Source: Phoronis australis (Eukaryota > Phoronida > Phoronidae). Taken from it: DNA of 64,000 bases. Each line of letters starts with the position of its first letter. Position 1 is the first letter of the stretch. Made by a program: the position numbers and the translations under genes. Shown in pieces: positions 58,575-64,000 of this stretch. The notes under the pieces were generated by a model. The model saw only the letters and a program-made list of their open reading frames with translations. It did no database searches and was not told the origin of the DNA. The stretch covers positions 775,566 to 839,565 of the forward strand of contig NMRA01000125.1 in the NCBI GenBank assembly GCA_002633005.1. Reading direction: 5' to 3'.

Positions 58575-58675
58575 CACTTTTTTGTCGAAGGTGTCTCACT
58601 CGGTTGTTGTGGATTTTTTGCTAAATAATCAGCCGATAAACGTCCGATGCGCGTTAATGGTTGTGTTATGCTCAG
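58575..58675 (+). CDS. Possible isolated exon
   Basis: A strong acceptor (TTGTTATTTCAG) and a strong donor (GCTCAG/GTATGT) bracket 101 nt. Only one frame is open (TFLSKVSHSVVVDFLLNN, then QPINVRCALMVVLCS). No neighbouring exon or family was recognised. It could equally be a non-coding exon or coincidence. Confidence 0.2.
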
Positions 58676-61600
58676 GTATGTTTACCTGTGTGTATCGAAA
58701 TACTGACACTTATTTCCGATTTCTCCGCCTGAGTTGGTTTAGAATGCGTAGAGTAGTTTATGCACTGGGTCTGTTTAATTAATTCTCTGTGCTGACGCAG
58801 AACGACTCCGTTGTCCAATGTTTATACAATCACTTATTCTTCTGTTATCGTGTATTGTGTGGTGGCTAATTTATTATTACCTGAGGCCAAAGATTTGACA
58901 CAGGTGAGACCTTATAGTGCACCTGGCGATAGCAATGATAGCTGTACACAGCTAAGGAAACTGACCTGTCATTTCCATGTCAGGTGTTCTTGCCACTACA
59001 GGCCGGTTTTGTCGCAAATGAATACCGTTTCTAATTTCGCGACAGTTTACACAGTAAATAATACTACAATAAACCGAATGTCACATTAAGAAGTTAACTT
59101 GAAAAGGCGGGAGTTTTATATCGAGCTTTGATATTCGAACTCGTTGTGATATTCCCAGTCACTGAGAACAAGGAAACGCGCCACTAAATAGGGTCACCGA
59201 TATTTAAAATCCTACGTTTTATTATTCTGTTTTAAAACCATGCCGTGGAATACAAGCTTGTCTATAGAAGCCAATGTTTGAGTTAAAAAAACATAAGACA
59301 CGAATAATACTCTGGAATCGGGACGACCGGGGGAATCTTTCGTTAGCGAAAATTATCATTACGAATAAGAAACTCCTACACTACTATCTCCAATCACAAA
59401 CTTCACATTGAAAATCATCTTGTACATGACTTTGTCTGGAAACTGAAAACACTTAGTCGCACAAAGGCGCACCATAGTTTCTATTGCTACATGTAGTAGA
59501 ATGCAGGCATGCAGTTGGTGTTTATTGTTGACAGAGTTTACGCAAACTCACCGAGTCCCTTTATTCTTTTCATTGCAGCTAACATAACTAAATCGTGATT
59601 TCACGCACTGTAATGTCAAGAATTTCCCTGTTTGAATTTTTGCATGTGTGTTCGAGGTCTAATTCCATAATAATTAGCGATCTGCTAAGCAAAATACCGC
59701 AACAATTAAACGAGTCAACCCCCGTGGCTTGCGTATCCGCAACTATTTCGATTATTAAAAGACAATAATATATGTTGGCTATTAGAAACTAACCTTTTAA
59801 TAAACAGTCGGCAGTAATTCTTTTAAAATATTTAACTCCCCCGTTGTACGATTGAATCTGTAAAATAATATTGACCAAGTTATTAACTTACTTAAGATTC
59901 AGTCGAAAAGTATTCCGTCAAATTGCATACAGTAGCTAATTGTTTAAATCCATTCTTTTATGATGGCCGACCCAAAGCAGGGAATTCGTATAAACTAATT
60001 TAGTGTTTAGTGTCAGACGTAGTCATTGCTATTGCCTTGCAGACAAATTCTGTGTCCAGTGTTTAGTTCCATAAAAAGGCCGTCTTGTAATCTCTCGAGC
60101 AACAGGTGCTAACGGAAATTGGCGATTACGCGTATCGTTGAACCCCAGACGAGGTGTCTACCTTGGGGCTTCACTAAGCCTGTGGCTAAATAGAAAAGTT
60201 GGCCCTAACTTTATCCGACCAAAATACACTTAATGACACTAACACAATACCCCATTGTCCGTGTCTTGAGCAGGAATCTTGGACTAGACAGAATGCACGG
60301 ACGGTGTGCAGAGTTGTTATCTCAACATGTATCCTGTCTTCAGTTTTGTTTGATCTCGCCGAAAGTTTACATACTTTAGTCATGACCAGTCAGTGGGCCG
60401 GATGACCGTTGCCAGCTACTGTTTACAAACGGCTGAAGATCATCAAGCGATGATTTCCAACTTCCACTGCAAGCGTCGATGGACGAGAACGCAAAAACAA
60501 CCTCGGTTCGGTCGAAAGTTAAGTCACGTCGATGTCTCATTGCGATCGTTTCCTTTAGTCTAGACATGGTTTGCTTCAATCTGCGCGTTCGGTGATGTTA
60601 TGATGGCAATATAAATGATAATAATCTTAATAACTGAAATAATTGAAATGTTATCACTAATAACCATTGTGGATGACTCCATAGTGCATTGGACATCACA
60701 AGTCATGATGTAAGCTACCCGAAATCTCTACAGCCGAGACCACGGTGAGTGGTAAAAAGGGAGACGTTTGAGCGTTTCAAAAAATGAAGAACGGGCTAGG
60801 AGAGGGGAGTGGGGTGTATTTTTTTAAGTTTAATTCACTGATGTGCACTGGATAGTTAAACAGAATATCGCGATACACGTAATATATAGGCCCTAAATAA
60901 CAAGGAGTAATATTCCACGTACGGTATTACTAGCGGTCTAAAACGCGAATGGGATTGGGTATTCTACTCATAAAATCAGCCTCAGGATATCCATTACCGT
61001 GATAGTATTACATTTCCGACACCAGTGAACAATAACAACGAAATCATCTTCCACTCAAAAAAACGCTTGAGTACCGTTTTTTGAGGTACGCTTTGCATGT
61101 GACTTGCGTTTGTTACAAATGGCTTCGGGAAACACGATATGGAGTCTAATACATATTCCAGCGACTGTTATTCTCTTTTCGGGAATTCTGGGTCCTCATC
61201 TTCCATTTCCGCCTTGACTTTTCAGCTATTTATTTCATTACGTACCAATGAGGGGTTGCAATTTTACTTTTTCCGCTCGGGAATTTTATTGTTTGAATTT
61301 TTGTTTCGTCTTTTTGCTCCATTTCCGTCTTTCAGATCCAGCCCTTTACCGGTCTTCCTTTGATGAAAAAAAAAACGTATCCTGTTTGTACATGGAGCTT
61401 TTGTCAATTATTTCCAACAACGGTAAACAACTTCACGTTTTATTTGTACACTGGTTTATTTCCTATGCCGTTGCCACGTCAGTCGTTGGGCGCTAACTGC
61501 AGGGCAGGGGGTCCTCTTGGACTCATCACCATAGCTCATCTATTTCCTTTTTGCTCAAGACCAGAAATATTACTAATAACTTGCTCATCATAAATGTCAT

Positions 61601-63420
61601 CGGAATATGTTTGAAAGTTGTATTCTACTGACTCACAGTGATGGTAGAGGCGATATTTCTTTTATTTCCAAACTGTTTGCCTTGTCTTCTAGTCAGCCGT
61701 GATTCACAGTCTAATGTTGAAAGGCGATGTTCTTTTTGTGGAATGGTGTAGGATTAAATAACTTGTTGATTGCCAGTTTTCCACCGGCAATAAATTGATG
61801 GAAGAGGCGAGATACGTACCGGAAAACGCTATGTGAGTATGATACATGTCCGTTACTCGTTCTCGCTTGTGGATATTTCAAGCATTGACATACAAGTTTA
61901 TTATTCTTAAAGACACGAGGCTTGAGTCGTCATTGACCTACATGTAGGTCTTTGTGCGCTCAGATGAGATAGTTTGTTTACTTAGTGTGAGCTAGCGTGA
62001 TCGTCTTGTTTACCTTAACACTTAACACATACTTAAGCCAACAGTAATTAAATAGAACTTGTTTCAAATAATAGACCCACAACGTCACTTCAGTAAGATT
62101 TTACTCCCAATGGTATAGTGTGGCAATTGTAAAATGCATCAGTAAAATTAAAACAATGGTCACAAAATGTTTGCTTTCAGTGCTTGTAGGTTTTGAATTG
62201 ATGTAAAATTTCTACGATCATTAACTCTTCCGCGTGTTGGTGTGAATTGACTTATTGTCTATTTTTTCGCGAATACACGAGGGATTCCGTGAATCCTTGA
62301 GCTTCAGGCCTACCTTCAGAATGGTGGAAATCGAAATTATAATCTCAACATCGATTACTGACAAATGCTGTGCACTGGCACACCCGATGTTTATTATCGC
62401 TCCTACATGAATGAAACCTGTGTATTGACTGGCCTTTTGATTGGTCGTAACAACGCTAGGTTTATTTCCGCAACTTATCATCAGAGCCGATAATCTTATT
62501 TGTCAACATCTATATTTAGCTTGACCCGCAGGCTTATTGTTGTTATGAATGGAACACGTCATTTGGGTATGACAATCACAGTAGCCAATAGGAATCCAGA
62601 AGCTGGGGTTTCCCGTATTGCCGAGGTAGGTAGACAGCCGCGTACGTCAAACTGGGTCACGAGACAGATTGGTCTCGAAATAACTGTACGTAACTGTGCA
62701 CTCTGTCAGCCGGGATTTATTCGCTAGCTGGTTTCAATTCAGTTCTTTACTAATCAAATTATCCGTTTAGTGAATCTCACCGGGGATACGTAAGGAAGGG
62801 CTGAGTTAATATGAGTGCAATATGCTGATACTGCACTGTTTCTACACTTAGTTAAATAACCGTTCAGACTCGCTTTCCGTCCAATAAGCGACCTTTTGAT
62901 TTAGGCCACTTAGCAGACACAGGTTGTTTAAAAATTCTCGACTTGTTCCTTTCTCAGGTGTTAAATGGTTTATGGGATTAAAAATATGTGACACTTCATT
63001 GCTCCTAAGGCTGCACGTACCTGATGCTTGGCGCCCTGTTTACCAGATGCCACGCAGTGGCGAGTCGATGTATACAATCTGGTTCCAAGCAACAATAACT
63101 TGCTACATTCTATTTCTTTCGAAGCCCCCAAACAGCATCAGATTTGACAACAGGAACAGTTTGAGAGAAACGAAGTGGTCAATACTCGTTTTAGTGATGA
63201 TAGATAGCTTTTGTAACCGCTTGCCTGCCATCATACAATATTTCTAAACATGTGTCAGTTAATGCGGCGTTTTTGCCTTCTCCAGTTATAAGTAGCCAAG
63301 TCGGCACAAGTGCCTGTTCAAAATCGCTTTCTCAGGCTGGCGTTTTCTGAAACCGTGTCTCCCTGGCTCTTCCTGCCAATTCATGACGTCACTGGAGGGT
63401 TTCCTCTGATGTTAAAGAGT
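58676..63420. other. Intergenic stretch
   Basis: About 4.7 kb without a supportable gene. Overlapping short frames near 61139-61593 and 62221-62727 have no signatures. TACATGTA reappears at about 59487 and 61938. Confidence 0.3.
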
Positions 63421-63490
63421 CTGTCCGGAATCGAACACCATAATCACTTGAATCTGGTAAACATCACTAACCTAGTGGTTAACAATGATG
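63421..63490 (-). repeat. Possible tRNA-derived repeat fragment
   Basis: On the - strand an A-box-like TAGGTTAGTGATG is followed about 25 bp later by a B-box-like GTTCGATTCC, the spacing found in tRNA-derived SINEs. No acceptor stem or T-stem can be formed, so it is not a tRNA gene. Confidence 0.25.
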
Positions 63491-64000
63491 CCTGGTGCCT
63501 CGTTAATGTCTTTCCTCTTCAAATCAAGAGGCAACGGTACTTTTACGAAGCTTTTGGGTAGTCAGTGACGGGAAGGCTCACTGTCACTGACGACTTTCTA
63601 ACAGGATGGCCCCAGCCTCGAATTTAATTCATAAGTAATACCCCGTTCATTCATGACATTTTTAGCAAGATGTCTTTTCACAAATGTTTTAATTTAAATC
63701 ACTTTTGAAGTCAGAGGATGTCCACTCAGGTTTGACCGCCGTGGAACCCACACGGCGACAACGAACTGAAGGACCTGGGGCGGGACTTGTGATGAATGAT
63801 GGAAAAATGTTGAGTGACAGCAACATCGGAGGGGGGATACGCACTGGCCCGAGGTCTGGCCAAGGCTGGAGCACGGAAAGGGGGGGGGTGACTATTGTAC
63901 TTGGGAGTGGTCCCGGTGTGGGAGATCTGAGTATCCAACCAAAAAATCAAAATTCGAACCCACCCCACTTGGGATTCAGCATACTAAATGTCGCCAAACC
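63491..64000. other. Right end of the window
   Basis: Nothing supportable. G-rich runs occur near 63770-63900, including GGGGGGGGG at 63880. Confidence 0.3.

Noticed and set aside
1-64000. CRISPR arrays, bacterial operons, rRNA genes
   Set aside because: No regularly spaced direct repeats, Shine-Dalgarno-led gene strings or rRNA signatures. The window is animal nuclear DNA.

Overview
Organism and scale. This is an AT-rich (roughly 60 %), repeat-rich stretch of animal nuclear DNA. Genes are split by introns with GT..AG boundaries, and the intergenic space is full of small inverted-repeat transposons and microsatellites. There is one assembly gap (47391-47521, Ns). The palindrome TACATGTA occurs at least 30 times. 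The protein families (an sNPF/PrRP/NPY-type peptide receptor and a WT1/EGR-type zinc-finger factor) fit a bilaterian. I infer a marine invertebrate, perhaps an invertebrate deuterostome, but the sequence does not prove the phylum.

Genes. Three genes can be supported. (1) A single-exon class A GPCR on the + strand (7149-8306), probably with an upstream non-coding exon. (2) A three-exon C2H2 zinc-finger gene on the - strand (31305 down to 27422). It has four fingers with WT1-like cysteine spacing and a Groucho-binding eh1 motif. (3) A five-exon gene on the - strand (53408 down to 49111), reconstructed here from splice sites. It encodes a predicted secreted glycoprotein of 238 residues whose family I do not recognise. 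Its intron phases (1-0-0-0) and exon sizes are those of the long-chain class I helical cytokine/growth-hormone genes. This is the most interesting object in the window. There is no sign that the three genes work together; they look like unrelated neighbours.

Layout. 0-7 kb: repeat fragments and one unrecognised open stretch (4.95-5.28 kb). 7-8.3 kb: GPCR. 8.3-19 kb: intergenic, with small transposons, a partial THAP reading frame (15.4 kb) and a foldback minisatellite (17.7-18.5 kb). 19.2-20.5 kb: a Kolobok-like element with ~315 bp inverted arms carrying dead THAP sequences. 22.3-23.05 kb: inverted copy of a repeat also found at 14.3 kb. 26 kb: LINE 3' end, followed by a possible TATA/Inr promoter. 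27.4-31.3 kb: zinc-finger gene. 31.3-39 kb: dense MITEs and duplicated segments. 39-46 kb: microsatellites and no clear gene. 46.2-47.7 kb: tRNA-like hairpin and a MITE broken by the N gap. 49.1-53.4 kb: cytokine-like gene. 53.4-64 kb: no gene I can support; weak exon-like and tRNA-like pieces only.

Mobile DNA. One MITE family, with ends like CAGTGGCGGATC, has four intact copies, each flanked by a 5-bp target-site duplication read directly from the sequence. Others include a 249-bp MITE with a 6-bp duplication and internal TCCGCGGA palindromes, and a 592-bp terminal-inverted-repeat element whose interior matches a segment 36 kb away.
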